From JAWUVP01 sp034112285 (lineage in GTDB: Bacteria; Pseudomonadota; Gammaproteobacteria; JABDGN01): a stretch of DNA of 18,993 nucleotides. Below, in pieces: positions 1-8,358 of the stretch. The stretch is from positions 1-18,993 of the forward strand of contig JAWUVP010000048.1 of assembly GCA_034112285.1 (NCBI GenBank), given 5' to 3'. Below the pieces are notes generated by a model. That model did no database searches. It was not told the origin of the DNA and saw only the letters and a list, made by a program, of their open reading frames with translations. A program made the translations under genes and the position numbers. How positions within the stretch are numbered: the first letter of the stretch is position 1; each line of letters opens with the position of its first letter.

Positions 1-2
1 AG

Positions 3-101
3 GCCGATGGAATTTTGCCAGTCGCTGGCAAATATTTGGCTGCTACTCAGTATGATAAGTATAATAAGGAATGTACGTTGCATGTTGATAGTGTAACGTG
101 A
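3..101 (+). CDS. Possible 3' end of an unrecognised gene, cut by the window edge
   Basis: An open frame enters from the left edge and runs 32 codons to a TGA at 99-101. The peptide (ADGILPVAGKYLA..., ending LHVDSVT) has ordinary protein composition, while the other two forward frames look less protein-like. There is no start codon context because the gene would begin outside the window. I do not recognise a family. It would converge on the barrel gene ending at 185. The open stretch is short, so it could be chance. Confidence 0.33.
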   Translation, partial: ADGILPVAGKYLAATQYDKYNKECTLHVDSVT

Positions 102-141
102 TTTATCTTTTTGCACTAGAGGGTTTGTTCCAGCTATAAAA

Positions 142-170
142 AAAGGCAGCAATTAATAATGACTACCTTT
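142..170. terminator. Weak bidirectional terminator-like hairpin
   Basis: AAAGGCAG (142-149) pairs with CTACCTTT (163-170), 8 bp with one mismatch, around a 13-nt loop. An A-run lies to the left and a T-rich stretch to the right, so either strand would read a U-rich tail. It sits between two convergent reading frames, where such a signal is expected. The stem is weak. Confidence 0.28.
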
Positions 171-184
171 ATTTTACAGAACAG

Positions 185-796
185 TTACAGCTGATACAAA
201 AAGTCTAAAGAAAGATAACCTTCCGTCTGGCGCGGTAGCATATCAACTAAGCTTATAGTTGCCGCACCTGTGTGGTACTGCACACCTGCACCATACGTAA
301 TACCAAAGCTCGACATGCTATTAATATCAGCACCCTCTAAAACAGCTACACTGTTGGGTGTCAATTTATTTATGTTATAAGTAACGCCTGCAGTACCTAC
401 CATATCTAAACGATTATTAATGGGGTAAATATATTGCCCTAATAAATTAACGTATTGGTTTGAGCTTTCTATAACACTTGCGTTGGCATTTTGTTTATCT
501 TTCTGTGTAACCGTACCAACACTTACATAGTCAGCTCTAAATGAGATATTCTGCGTGATAGGTTTTACGGCTGCAAGTGTAAATCCGGGTTTAGAGGTGC
601 CCTGTGTCGAGCTATTAAAATACTCAGAATCTCGAGTGGTGTAAGTAGAGTCCGATTTAGTTATGTTATCAATATTAATACCCACACCCAGCTTCCAGTT
701 CATGTTGGAATTCACTGGTGCAGCCAGAATGCTAGTGCTGTTAAGGGCAAGGCTTAGTGATGGTGTAACCGCCTTTAGAAGTGTATGTTTTGGCAT
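185..796 (-). CDS. Small outer-membrane beta-barrel protein
   Basis: The protein has 203 residues from the chosen start. A signal peptide (residues 1-26, ending ILAA before PVN) is followed by alternating polar/hydrophobic strands with Gly and aromatic girdles (WKLGVGINID, ISFRADYVSVG, YVNLLGQYIYP, MVGTAGVTYNI, FGITYGAGVQYH) and a terminal strand ending LDFLYQL. This is the pattern of an 8-stranded OmpA/OmpX-like barrel; no peptidoglycan-binding domain follows. An in-frame ATG at 808 exists, but the one at 796 has GGAG six bases upstream, so 796 is preferred. It lies 74 bp downstream of valS on the same strand and has its own promoter-like site. The family call rests on composition and topology, and the specific role is unknown. 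Confidence 0.72.
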   Translation of the reverse strand: MPKHTLLKAVTPSLSLALNSTSILAAPVNSNMNWKLGVGINIDNITKSDSTYTTRDSEYFNSSTQGTSKPGFTLAAVKPITQNISFRADYVSVGTVTQKDKQNANASVIESSNQYVNLLGQYIYPINNRLDMVGTAGVTYNINKLTPNSVAVLEGADINSMSSFGITYGAGVQYHTGAATISLVDMLPRQTEGYLSLDFLYQL

Positions 797-829
797 GAGT
801 ATCTCCATATAGTGTGTTTAGCCAGCAGA

Positions 830-864
830 AGTATAATTATATAGGACTTTTCTTGGGAATAGAA
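830..864 (-). promoter_or_regulatory. Candidate promoter of the barrel gene
   Basis: On the minus strand there is a perfect -10 TATAAT (plus positions 836-841), overlapping a second TATACT (830-835). A poor -35, TTCTAT (859-864), lies 17 bp upstream. The leader would be about 35 nt and would include the GGAG ribosome site. The -10 is convincing; the -35 is not. Confidence 0.42.
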
Positions 865-870
865 GTCTGT

Positions 871-3633
871 CTATAAATCAGCCAATTTCAGTAATTGAGT
901 TTGTAATTTCTGCACGGCAGCTTGGTTTTGCACTAATTTTTCACGCTCTTGTGCCACAACGGCTGCCGGGGCTTTTTTAACATAGCTTTCATTGATTAAT
1001 TTTTTGCTTGAGCGTAATACGTCTTTTTCTAGCTTGCCAATTTCTTTTTGTAAGCGTTCGGTTTCAGCACCGACATCAATTAACCCTGCCAAAGGAATAA
1101 ACAATTCCATCTCATTGGCTAAAGCAGTGGCAGCCGCTGGTGGAGCGGTGCCTTCTAGCCAGGTGATGCTTTCTAATTTGGCTAAGCTGCAAATCAATGG
1201 CATATTGGTTTCAATAATCGCGCGCTGTGATGGGGTGGCTTTATCGGCTAACAGAGTAATTTGTTTGCTGGGGGCCACGTTCATTTCACTGCGCAGAGTA
1301 CGTAAGGCTACAATTAACGTCTTAATCAAGTCTATGCTTTGCGTGGCGTTGTTATTTATAAATTTTTCTTCTACGCATGGATAAGCCTGCGTCATAATGC
1401 TATTGCTAGGAATCGCGTCTTCACAGCCTTGCACGGCTTGCCAAATTTCTTCGGTAATAAAAGGCATAAAAGGGTGCAGTAACCGCAAGAAAGTATCAAG
1501 CACATAAATGAGCGTGGCTTGGGTGGCTTGCTTGGCAGTTATAGCAACGTCATCGTTGTATAAAATAGGTTTAGTTAATTCTAAATACCAATCACAATAT
1601 TCGTTCCAAATAAATTCATAGATAGCTTGCGCAGCTAAATCAAAACGGTAATTATCGAGTTGGGTGCGCACTTCAAGCGTGGCTTGTTGCAAGCTGGCTA
1701 ATATCCATTGGTCGGGTAAGTTTAAATTTTCAAGTTTAAGCTCAGGCGTTGATTCAACGTTCATTAAAACAAAGCGCGCGGCATTCCAAATTTTATTACA
1801 AAAATTTCGGTAGCCTTCTAGGCGACCTAAATCAAAACGGATATCACGCCCGGTGGAGGCTAAGGCGCAATAAGTAAAGCGCAATGCATCCATGCCATGC
1901 ACGCCAATGCCGTCAGGAAATTGTTTTTTGGTGCTGTCGATAACCTGATCAACCACATGGGTCTGCATTAAGCCATAAGTGCGTTTGGCGGTTAGGTCGT
2001 CTAAGCTAATGCCATCAACCAAATCAATGGGGTCAATTACATTACCTTTGGTTTTTGACATTTTATGGCCATGCTCATCACGAATTAAACCGGTGATATA
2101 AACATCTTTAAACGGAACTTTACCGGTAAATTTTAAGCCGAACATAATCATGCGCGCGACCCAAAAGAAAATAATATCAAAGCCGGTAATTAACGTACTG
2201 GTTGGGTAAAAGTTAGCTAATTCTTCGGTGTTTTCTGGCCAACCCATAGTGGAGAAAGGCCATAAACCGGCAGAAAACCAGGTGTCTAACACATCGGTTT
2301 CTTGGCGTAGTTTGCAATCGGCGGCTAAATTATATTTGCTGCGCACTTGCGCTTCATCGTCGGCAACATAAACCTTACCTTGCTCGTCATACCAAGCGGG
2401 TATGCGGTGTCCCCACCACAATTGGCGGCTAATGCACCAGTCTTGAATATTTTCCATCCATTGAAAATAGGTTTTGCTCCAGTTTTCAGGAATAAAACGC
2501 ACCTGACCTTGTTTTACCGCATCAATAGCCGGCTTAGCTAAAGGCTTAACATCTACATACCATTGATCGGTTAAATAAGGCTCAATCACGGCACCGCCTC
2601 GGTCGCCAATGGGAACTTTTAAGGTGTGGGGTTCAATTTTATCTAATGCGCCGGCGGTTTCTAGATCGTCTACAATTTGTTTGCGGGCATCAAAGCGGTC
2701 TAGGCCACGATATTTTTTGGGGCCATTTTTATTGATTTTGGCATCGGGAGTTAAGATGTTTATAATTTCTAAATCATGACGTTTGCCCATTTCATAATCG
2801 TTAAAATCATGCGCGGGTGTGATTTTAACGCAACCGGTGCCAAATTCACGGTCAACATAGTCGTCGGAAATAATAGGAATATCACGGTCGCACAGTGGTA
2901 AGGTGATTTTCTGGCCAATCAAATGTTGATAGCGCTCGTCGTCTGGATGCACAGCCACTGCTGTGTCGCCTAGCATGGTTTCAGGGCGAGTGGTGGCCAC
3001 CACTAAGCATTCGGTGCTGTTTTTAACGGGGTAGCGTAAATGCCATAACGAACCTTCACGTTCTTCATTGAGTACTTCAACGTCAGAAATGGCGGTGAGT
3101 AAAACCGGATCCCAATTAACCAAACGTTTACCACGATAAATTAAGCCTTCATCGTAGAGCTGCACAAATACTTTTTTCACCGCGGCTGATAAGTCCTCAT
3201 CCATGGTAAAGCGCTCGCGCTCCCAATCGGTTGAGTTACCCAAGCGGCGCATTTGCTCGCTGATATGGCTACCTGATTCGTGCTTCCAATCCCAGATGCG
3301 CTCTTCAAATTTTTCGCGCCCCAAGTCATGCTTGGTTTTGCCTTCAGCAGCTAGCAAACGCTCCACTACCATTTGCGTAGAAATACCTGCATGATCGGTA
3401 CCCACTTGCCATAAAGTGTTATCGCCTTGCATGCGATGATAGCGCACCAAAACGTCCATTAAGGTATGTTGAAAGCCATGGCCCATGTGTAAACGCCCAG
3501 TGACATTGGGCGGCGGAATAACAATGGAGTAAGCTTTGCCATTAGAGCCGCCACTGGCTTTAAAGTAACCTTGTTGTTCCCAAATGGGGTACCATTTGCT
3601 CTCAATGTCTAATGGGCTGTAACTGTTGTTCAT
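871..3633 (-). CDS. valS: Valine--tRNA ligase
   Basis: Cytoplasmic class I aminoacyl-tRNA synthetase that charges tRNA-Val and hydrolyses mischarged Thr-tRNA. At 920 residues it is close to the usual ~950. The HIGH motif is HMGH at residues 49-52 within PPNVTGRLHMGHG. The CP1 editing domain carries VVATTRPETMLGDTAVAVHP (about 211-230) and TPAHDFNDYEMG (about 272-283). The catalytic core resumes with WCISRQLWWGHRIPAW (about 399-414), and the KMSKS loop is KMSKT at 524-528. An anticodon-binding helical domain follows, then a C-terminal tRNA-binding coiled coil (roughly 850-918, KEIGKLEKDVLRSSKKL). The ATG at 3633 has AAGAG upstream. It lies downstream of pepA on the same strand, with a 248-bp gap containing its own promoter. 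All expected domains are present. Confidence 0.98.
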   Translation of the reverse strand: MNNSYSPLDIESKWYPIWEQQGYFKASGGSNGKAYSIVIPPPNVTGRLHMGHGFQHTLMDVLVRYHRMQGDNTLWQVGTDHAGISTQMVVERLLAAEGKTKHDLGREKFEERIWDWKHESGSHISEQMRRLGNSTDWERERFTMDEDLSAAVKKVFVQLYDEGLIYRGKRLVNWDPVLLTAISDVEVLNEEREGSLWHLRYPVKNSTECLVVATTRPETMLGDTAVAVHPDDERYQHLIGQKITLPLCDRDIPIISDDYVDREFGTGCVKITPAHDFNDYEMGKRHDLEIINILTPDAKINKNGPKKYRGLDRFDARKQIVDDLETAGALDKIEPHTLKVPIGDRGGAVIEPYLTDQWYVDVKPLAKPAIDAVKQGQVRFIPENWSKTYFQWMENIQDWCISRQLWWGHRIPAWYDEQGKVYVADDEAQVRSKYNLAADCKLRQETDVLDTWFSAGLWPFSTMGWPENTEELANFYPTSTLITGFDIIFFWVARMIMFGLKFTGKVPFKDVYITGLIRDEHGHKMSKTKGNVIDPIDLVDGISLDDLTAKRTYGLMQTHVVDQVIDSTKKQFPDGIGVHGMDALRFTYCALASTGRDIRFDLGRLEGYRNFCNKIWNAARFVLMNVESTPELKLENLNLPDQWILASLQQATLEVRTQLDNYRFDLAAQAIYEFIWNEYCDWYLELTKPILYNDDVAITAKQATQATLIYVLDTFLRLLHPFMPFITEEIWQAVQGCEDAIPSNSIMTQAYPCVEEKFINNNATQSIDLIKTLIVALRTLRSEMNVAPSKQITLLADKATPSQRAIIETNMPLICSLAKLESITWLEGTAPPAAATALANEMELFIPLAGLIDVGAETERLQKEIGKLEKDVLRSSKKLINESYVKKAPAAVVAQEREKLVQNQAAVQKLQTQLLKLADL

Positions 3634-3666
3634 GGGCTGCTCTTCATGGGTTGAAATTAAGACGGG

Positions 3667-3695
3667 ATTGTAGCAAAAATGTGGGGGTTAGTCAG
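3667..3695 (-). promoter_or_regulatory. Probable sigma70 promoter of valS
   Basis: On the minus strand CTGACT (3690-3695) and TACAAT (3667-3672) are separated by 17 bp. A TGC just upstream of the -10 makes it an extended -10 (TGCTACAAT). The identical nonamer lies upstream of asd. The leader would be about 28 nt. Confidence 0.55.
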
Positions 3696-3780
3696 TGGTT
3701 TTGCGGCGTAATCATAATAAATGAGTAGTCTATTTCCTCGCTATTAGCGAGTTTGTATAAGACGTGTATATCCATAATAA

Positions 3781-3819
3781 TTAACCAGAAGGTCAAATAT
3801 AATCAGACCTTCTGGTTAA
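3781..3819. terminator. Perfect 14-bp hairpin downstream of pepA
   Basis: TTAACCAGAAGGTC (3781-3794) and its exact reverse complement (3806-3819) flank an 11-nt AT-rich loop. The hairpin starts about 60 bp after the pepA stop in the direction of pepA transcription and is followed there by a T/A-rich stretch without a clean T-run. It most likely ends or attenuates pepA transcription before valS. On the plus strand it is followed by AAAAAG, so it is not a terminator in that direction. Confidence 0.5.
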
Positions 3820-3881
3820 AAAGCCAAGTTTTGCCCTAAAGGTTGTGGGTAGTCACATCCTAATTGGCGTTGGCATAGTGT

Positions 3882-5372
3882 TTATTTTTTACTGCTACGT
3901 GCGCGTATAAATTCAGTCAGCAATGCCACAGGGCGTCCAGTAGCACCGGCGGAGTTGCCTGATTTATTGGCGACGCCGGCGATGTCAAAGTGGGCCCAGT
4001 GCTGCGTTTTATCCACAAAGCGTGATAAGAATCCGGCGGCAATGTTTGAGCCGCCCCAGCGTGAGCCAATGTTGCGCATGTCTGCAATTTTGCTATCGGT
4101 TTCTTTTACAAAGTTTTCACGCAGCGGCATGCGCCACGTGTCGTCGGCGCTGTTGGTTGAGGCCTCGGCAATTTGTTTGGCTAAGGTTTCGTCGTTAGCA
4201 TAAAAACCACTGCATTCACGGCCTAATGCCACCAACATGGCACCGGTTAAGGTGGCAATATCAATTAGTACGCTAGGCTTAAACTTTTTGGCATAGGTCA
4301 AGGCGTCACATAAAATCATGCGGCCTTCGGCATCGGTGTTTAGCACTTCGATGGTTTGCCCAGAGAAGCTGGTGATCACATCACCGGGTTTGTAGGCATT
4401 GCCATTGGGCATGTTTTCTACGCTAGGCACAATGCCGATGACATTAATAGGTAGCTTTTGCTCAGCAATGGCTTTAATGACACCAAACACGGTGGCTGCG
4501 CCACACATATCGTATTTCATTTCTTCCATGCCGGGGCCGGCTTTAATAGAAATGCCGCCGGTGTCGAAGGTGACGCCTTTGCCCACTAACACAATAGGCG
4601 CTTGTTTTGCGTTGCCGCCTTGATAGTGCATTTCAATTAATTGTGATTCATTAACACTGCCTTGGCCAACCGCTAACAAAGCGCCCATTTTTAAGCGGGT
4701 TAAGGCTTTTTCGCCTTGAATTTTGCAGCTAATTTTAGGGAAGGCTTTTGCTAAGGCTTGCGCTTGTTTGCTTAAGTAAACGGGAACGGCAATGTTGCAA
4801 GGCGTGTTGCCCAAATCTTTGGTGAGCTCAATACCGGCCACGATGCCCAAGGCGTCAGTTAAGCTTTGTTTCAGCTTAGCTTGCGCGGTTTTAGAAACGT
4901 GAAAGCTGATGCTTTGCAATTTGCGTGGCTCAGTTTTGCTTTTGAATTGGGTGCATTGATAGGCGCAATCGGCTAGGGTAAGCACGGCTTGCATTAAGCT
5001 CCAGCTTGCATCTTGGCCTTGCACGCAGAATTTGTCGAGCACGATGCAAAGCGATTTGGCATTGGTTTTAATTGCCTGGGCAAAAACAGCTTGCCATAAT
5101 TTTTTCCAGTGCGGTTGTGACAATTTGTCCTTCTCACCCGCGTTAATCAATAATAAACGCTTGGCGTTTAAGCCGGTGGGGGCGGGCAGTATCAAGCTTT
5201 GTGCGAAGGGGCCACGCAAGTCGTTGTGGCTGCGACATTGTTTAATTAAACCCTGTGTGCTGATGTTAATCTGCTTACCAAGTGGGCTTAAATTTTGCCC
5301 ACTGGTAAGGGGCAGCACGAGGCAGTTGGTTTTGATGCTCTCTACGGCTTGTATGCATAGGCTAAATTGCAT
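3882..5372 (-). CDS. pepA: Cytosol aminopeptidase (leucyl aminopeptidase, M17)
   Basis: Two-metal aminopeptidase that removes N-terminal residues from peptides in the cytoplasm; in Escherichia coli it also binds DNA as a hexamer (XerCD recombination, carAB control). It has 496 residues, with an N-terminal macro-like domain (about 1-165) and a C-terminal catalytic domain. Metal and catalytic residues are in place: K265 and D270 in GKGVTFDTGG, D288 in EEMKYDMCGAA, and D347, E349 and R351 in NTDAEGR, a constant offset of about five from the E. coli numbering. The ATG at 5372 has GGGAG upstream. It is divergent from lptF (68 bp apart), as in other Gammaproteobacteria. Assignment is secure; a DNA-binding role is only inferred from the family. 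Confidence 0.97.
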   Translation of the reverse strand: MQFSLCIQAVESIKTNCLVLPLTSGQNLSPLGKQINISTQGLIKQCRSHNDLRGPFAQSLILPAPTGLNAKRLLLINAGEKDKLSQPHWKKLWQAVFAQAIKTNAKSLCIVLDKFCVQGQDASWSLMQAVLTLADCAYQCTQFKSKTEPRKLQSISFHVSKTAQAKLKQSLTDALGIVAGIELTKDLGNTPCNIAVPVYLSKQAQALAKAFPKISCKIQGEKALTRLKMGALLAVGQGSVNESQLIEMHYQGGNAKQAPIVLVGKGVTFDTGGISIKAGPGMEEMKYDMCGAATVFGVIKAIAEQKLPINVIGIVPSVENMPNGNAYKPGDVITSFSGQTIEVLNTDAEGRMILCDALTYAKKFKPSVLIDIATLTGAMLVALGRECSGFYANDETLAKQIAEASTNSADDTWRMPLRENFVKETDSKIADMRNIGSRWGGSNIAAGFLSRFVDKTQHWAHFDIAGVANKSGNSAGATGRPVALLTEFIRARSSKK

Positions 5373-5405
5373 GATTTTCTCCCAAAGTGTTGTGTTTCAC
5401 GGTAC

Positions 5406-5420
5406 AATCAGCGGCTGATT
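5406..5420. promoter_or_regulatory. 15-nt palindrome between divergent pepA and lptF
   Basis: AATCAGCGGCTGATT is a perfect palindrome with 7-bp arms around one central base, lying midway in the 68-bp gap between the two divergent starts. It overlaps a -10-like TACAAT (5403-5408) facing lptF. Position and symmetry suggest a shared operator. No known regulator site was recognised. Confidence 0.3.
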
Positions 5421-5440
5421 TTACTGGATTTTAGCTCACG

Positions 5441-6532
5441 ATGCGAATTTTTCGTTATTTTTGTAAAGAAGTGCTCACCACTAGCATTACGATTTGGGGC
5501 ATTATGTTGCTCATCATGCTAATGAGCCAATCGGCCGCATACTTGGGTATGATAGCCAGAGGCACCGTGGCGCTCAGCTATCTGGGTAAACTACTGCTGT
5601 TAAACATTCCTTTTTTGTCTACGTATATTTTACCCTTTGCGTTTTACTTTGGTGTGTTGCTCACATATGGCCGTTTGTATGCCGACAGTGAAATGGTGGT
5701 GCTGCAAGCCTCAGGCTTTAGCACGCGGCGTCTGTTTGCTTACACTTTGGCGCCTGCCTTGCTCGTTTTGCTGATAACCGCTTATTTGGTGTTGCATTTG
5801 AACCCAGAAATCATCAGCAAAAAAGGTAAAATTCTACAGTTTTCTTCTAGCAACGTACTGCAATCTTTAGTGCCGGGCGAGTTTCGCTCTATTGATGATG
5901 GTAATACCATTATTTATGTTTCCAAAGCTAATCACAATAAGACGCAACTGCACGATGTGTTTGTTGCACATTTAAGTAAAAAAAGCGCAATGCCTATTGG
6001 CGATGAATGGACTGTGAGTTATATGCACAACGCGCACAAAGAGCGCCACTTTGCTCATGATTATTTACAAACCGGAGTCGGAGCGCAATATAAAGGCGTT
6101 CCCGGCGAAGCCGGCTATTCTATATTACACTATAAAAGTTTTGCCAACTTATTGCCCGGTAGCGCAATTACCCAAGAATATAAGCGCCTAGATGGCACGC
6201 CGACTACGCTATTAATGGCGATGCGTAATAACTTGCATGCACAAGCCGAGTTGCAATGGCGTTATTCCTGTGTGATTCAAGTGCTGATTTTAACCTTGTT
6301 GGCCATTCCATTGAGTCGAGTACGACCACGCCAAGGGCGTTACGCCAAATTTTTGCCGGCAATATTATTTTATTTCGTGTATTTGAATTTATTATTTTTT
6401 GCGCGGTTTTTATTTGAAGGGGGCAAAACCGACCCGGTATTTGGTTTATGGTGGGTGAATGTGTTGATGTTGTTTCTTGTGCTGATTTATTACGCCTTTA
6501 GTTATCAATGGTTTAAGAGGGCGCGCAAATGA
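5441..6532 (+). CDS. lptF: LPS export ABC transporter permease LptF
   Basis: Inner-membrane subunit of the LptB2FG transporter, which extracts lipopolysaccharide from the inner membrane and pushes it along the LptC-LptA-LptD bridge. It has 363 residues. An N-terminal block has three membrane segments (about 12-34, 50-75, 95-118), a periplasmic beta-jellyroll (about 120-265, including VPGEFRSIDDGNTIIYVSKA, typical of LptF) and three more membrane segments near the C-terminus (about 277-293, 302-322, 333-355), ending in a short basic tail. The ATG at 5441 gives the usual MRIFRYFCKEVL start, but no strong Shine-Dalgarno is visible. It overlaps lptG by four bases (ATGA), implying coupled translation. 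Confidence 0.96.
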   Translation: MRIFRYFCKEVLTTSITIWGIMLLIMLMSQSAAYLGMIARGTVALSYLGKLLLLNIPFLSTYILPFAFYFGVLLTYGRLYADSEMVVLQASGFSTRRLFAYTLAPALLVLLITAYLVLHLNPEIISKKGKILQFSSSNVLQSLVPGEFRSIDDGNTIIYVSKANHNKTQLHDVFVAHLSKKSAMPIGDEWTVSYMHNAHKERHFAHDYLQTGVGAQYKGVPGEAGYSILHYKSFANLLPGSAITQEYKRLDGTPTTLLMAMRNNLHAQAELQWRYSCVIQVLILTLLAIPLSRVRPRQGRYAKFLPAILFYFVYLNLLFFARFLFEGGKTDPVFGLWWVNVLMLFLVLIYYAFSYQWFKRARK

Positions 6533-7584
6533 AAATTAATTTATATTTAGCACGCACAGTGATTTCCGCCATTTTTATGGTGTTAGTGGTCTTTTTAGGG
6601 TTAATATTATTTGTAAACTTACTCGGTGAAATTGGCGCCACAGGCTCGGGGAATTACACTTTTTTTGATGCGGTAAAATATACCTTGCTGTATTTACCGT
6701 TAGTGTTGTATCAAATTTTCCCTATGATAGTGTTGATTGGGGTGCTCGTTGGTTTGGGAACTTTAGCCAGCCATAATGAATTGACCATTTGCCGCACTTC
6801 AGGCATGCCACTAATTAGTATTGCCATGGTGGTGATTACAGCAGCCTTGGTGGTGACGATTGTGGTGACCCTTATCGGTGAAGGTTTTGCACCCGGTATG
6901 GCAAGGTATGCGGACAAGGAAAAAAGTTTAGAAAAAAACAATGGTCAGGTTATTTCTACCTTGTCGGGTATATGGGTGCGCGATAGCAATGACTTTTTTC
7001 ACATTGCGACAATAAGCCAAGATAATAAAGTCACCGGAGTGACCTTCTTTGAATTTTCACCGCAGCATGAATTGTTGCAAGCTAGCCGAGCAGCTTATGG
7101 GGTATTTCAAAATAATGCCTGGCAATTTCACCAAATAACAACCAGTAAAATTTTCCCCGATCATGTCGAACGCTCTACGCAAGACACCGCTAGCTGGCCG
7201 CTGCGCTTTAACTTTCACCAGTTCACACATTTTGACCCCCACCTTATTAGCTTGCTGAACTTGAAGCGGCAAATTAATTTCGGTTTGCAAAATGGCAGCA
7301 ATGTTTCCAGTTACCAAATCACGTTTTGGATGCGGATACTGCAACCGCTCACCACTATTATTATGGTGTTAGTGGCCATTCCTTTTATCTTTGGACCTTT
7401 GCGTAGTGTGGGCATGGGCTTGCGATTATTATCGGGCATTATGGTGGGGCTAGTATTTTTTATTCTTAATCAATTTGTCATGTCGTTTGGTTTAGCGTAT
7501 CAAATCGCCCCCTTGCTGGCAGCCGCGTTGCTGCCCTGTATATTCTTGGTGTTTTCGATGTTCTTGTTCTGGTGGAAGGGCTAG
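6529..7584 (+). CDS. lptG: LPS export ABC transporter permease LptG
   Basis: Partner permease of LptF in the LptB2FG complex. It has 351 residues with the same plan: membrane segments at about 10-34, 50-77 and 96-118, a periplasmic jellyroll (about 120-260, with GIWVRDSNDFFHIATIS, typical of LptG) and C-terminal segments (about 270-290, 297-318, 325-348). The start MKINLYLARTVISAIFMVL matches the family's coupling-helix entry. The ATG overlaps the lptF stop as ATGA, so the two subunits are made from one message. A 31-bp hairpin follows immediately. Confidence 0.96.
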   Translation: MKINLYLARTVISAIFMVLVVFLGLILFVNLLGEIGATGSGNYTFFDAVKYTLLYLPLVLYQIFPMIVLIGVLVGLGTLASHNELTICRTSGMPLISIAMVVITAALVVTIVVTLIGEGFAPGMARYADKEKSLEKNNGQVISTLSGIWVRDSNDFFHIATISQDNKVTGVTFFEFSPQHELLQASRAAYGVFQNNAWQFHQITTSKIFPDHVERSTQDTASWPLRFNFHQFTHFDPHLISLLNLKRQINFGLQNGSNVSSYQITFWMRILQPLTTIIMVLVAIPFIFGPLRSVGMGLRLLSGIMVGLVFFILNQFVMSFGLAYQIAPLLAAALLPCIFLVFSMFLFWWKG

Positions 7585-7587
7585 TTG

Positions 7588-7651
7588 CGACTATAATCCA
7601 GTCAAATGGGCAATAGTCTTGACTATTATCCATTTGGCTGGATTATAGTCG
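7588..7651. repeat. Large imperfect hairpin (31-bp arms) between convergent lptG and mutH
   Basis: Arm 7588-7618 and arm 7621-7651 are reverse complements with three mismatches, separated only by TT. It begins three bases after the lptG stop and ends 47 bp before the mutH stop, so both convergent transcripts would form it. Neither side has a T-run, so it is not a classical intrinsic terminator. It could be a bidirectional 3'-end stabiliser or terminator, or a small palindromic insertion. No related copy was seen elsewhere in the window. Confidence 0.7.
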
Positions 7652-7698
7652 GATGAAAGGCATGCATTATTGCCGAAAAATTATTTGACTCAACTCTT

Positions 7699-8358
7699 CT
7701 ATAAATGTTGTTGCAAAACCTGCTGTGTAAAGCTCGTTCGCAAATAAAATCCGCGTGGGACTATCTTTTGTGCTTCTCCATTCAGGCTTACAGCATCGCG
7801 CAATACGCGTGAGTTAGCAGCTTTGGGGCGGCAATGTAAATAGGTGCCGTGTTTGGCGGTGAGCTCGGCGTAGCCGCCTAAGCTGAGCATTTCGGTGAGT
7901 TCGTGCCAGTCTTCGGCTAAAATTTCTGCTTGGTCTACTGTTGGACTGGTTAAAATAGCTTGGCCAACGCGCCGCTCACCGATGGGAATATCACTCGCCG
8001 CTTCAATAGGCAGCCATAAGGTGCGTCGAAGTTTTTTCCAAACAGTGGAGTCTTCAAAGTTCGAGGTAAACGGAGTGCTGGCAGTGCAAACAAAGGTGGA
8101 TTCTTTGGGCAAGTGGCTGGCGGTGAGGGGGATGGTTTTAAGCTCAACCCCAATGGCTTCAAAATCGGGCACGGCCTTGGATTTGGCCGTGGCGCCAAGC
8201 ACTTGCTCAAGTAGCTGCCCCACCCAACCTTTGTGGTGCAGTAATGTTTCTGGTACCGAGGCACTGCACTGCTTGGCTAAAGTGGCGATGCTTAAACCTG
8301 CGATAGCAGCGCAAGCGGCCAATAGTTCAGCTTCGGTTTGTGGGGCAGGGGTTATCAT
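7699..8358 (-). CDS. mutH: DNA mismatch repair endonuclease MutH
   Basis: Sequence-specific nuclease that nicks the unmethylated strand at hemimethylated GATC after MutS/MutL recognise a mismatch. It has 219 residues, similar to the ~230 of Escherichia coli. The restriction-type catalytic triad D-x6-E-x-K is D65, E72 and K74 (DFEAIGVELKT), preceded by KGWVGQLLEQVLGA. Later conserved parts are RRTLWLPIEA, RRVGQAILTSP, LHCRPKAANSR and PRGFYLRTSFT. Its presence implies Dam methylation in this organism, since MutH occurs only in such Gammaproteobacteria. The ATG overlaps the stop of the upstream amidase (ATGA), so it depends on that gene's transcript. The amidase-mutH pairing is unusual. Confidence 0.95.
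   Translation of the reverse strand: MITPAPQTEAELLAACAAIAGLSIATLAKQCSASVPETLLHHKGWVGQLLEQVLGATAKSKAVPDFEAIGVELKTIPLTASHLPKESTFVCTASTPFTSNFEDSTVWKKLRRTLWLPIEAASDIPIGERRVGQAILTSPTVDQAEILAEDWHELTEMLSLGGYAELTAKHGTYLHCRPKAANSRVLRDAVSLNGEAQKIVPRGFYLRTSFTQQVLQQHL

Larger units (their letters stand above)
3634..3881. other. pepA-valS intergenic region, no holC
   Basis: This 248-bp gap holds the valS promoter, a 15-nt palindrome CTCGCTATTAGCGAG (3737-3751) and a perfect 14-bp hairpin (3781-3819). No reading frame of useful length is present. In Escherichia coli this position between pepA and valS is occupied by holC (DNA polymerase III chi); nothing like it is visible here. Confidence 0.6.

Noticed and set aside
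3737..3751. CTCGCTATTAGCGAG as a terminator
   Set aside because: No T-run on either strand and it lies between the pepA hairpin and the valS promoter; kept only as a note in the intergenic entry.
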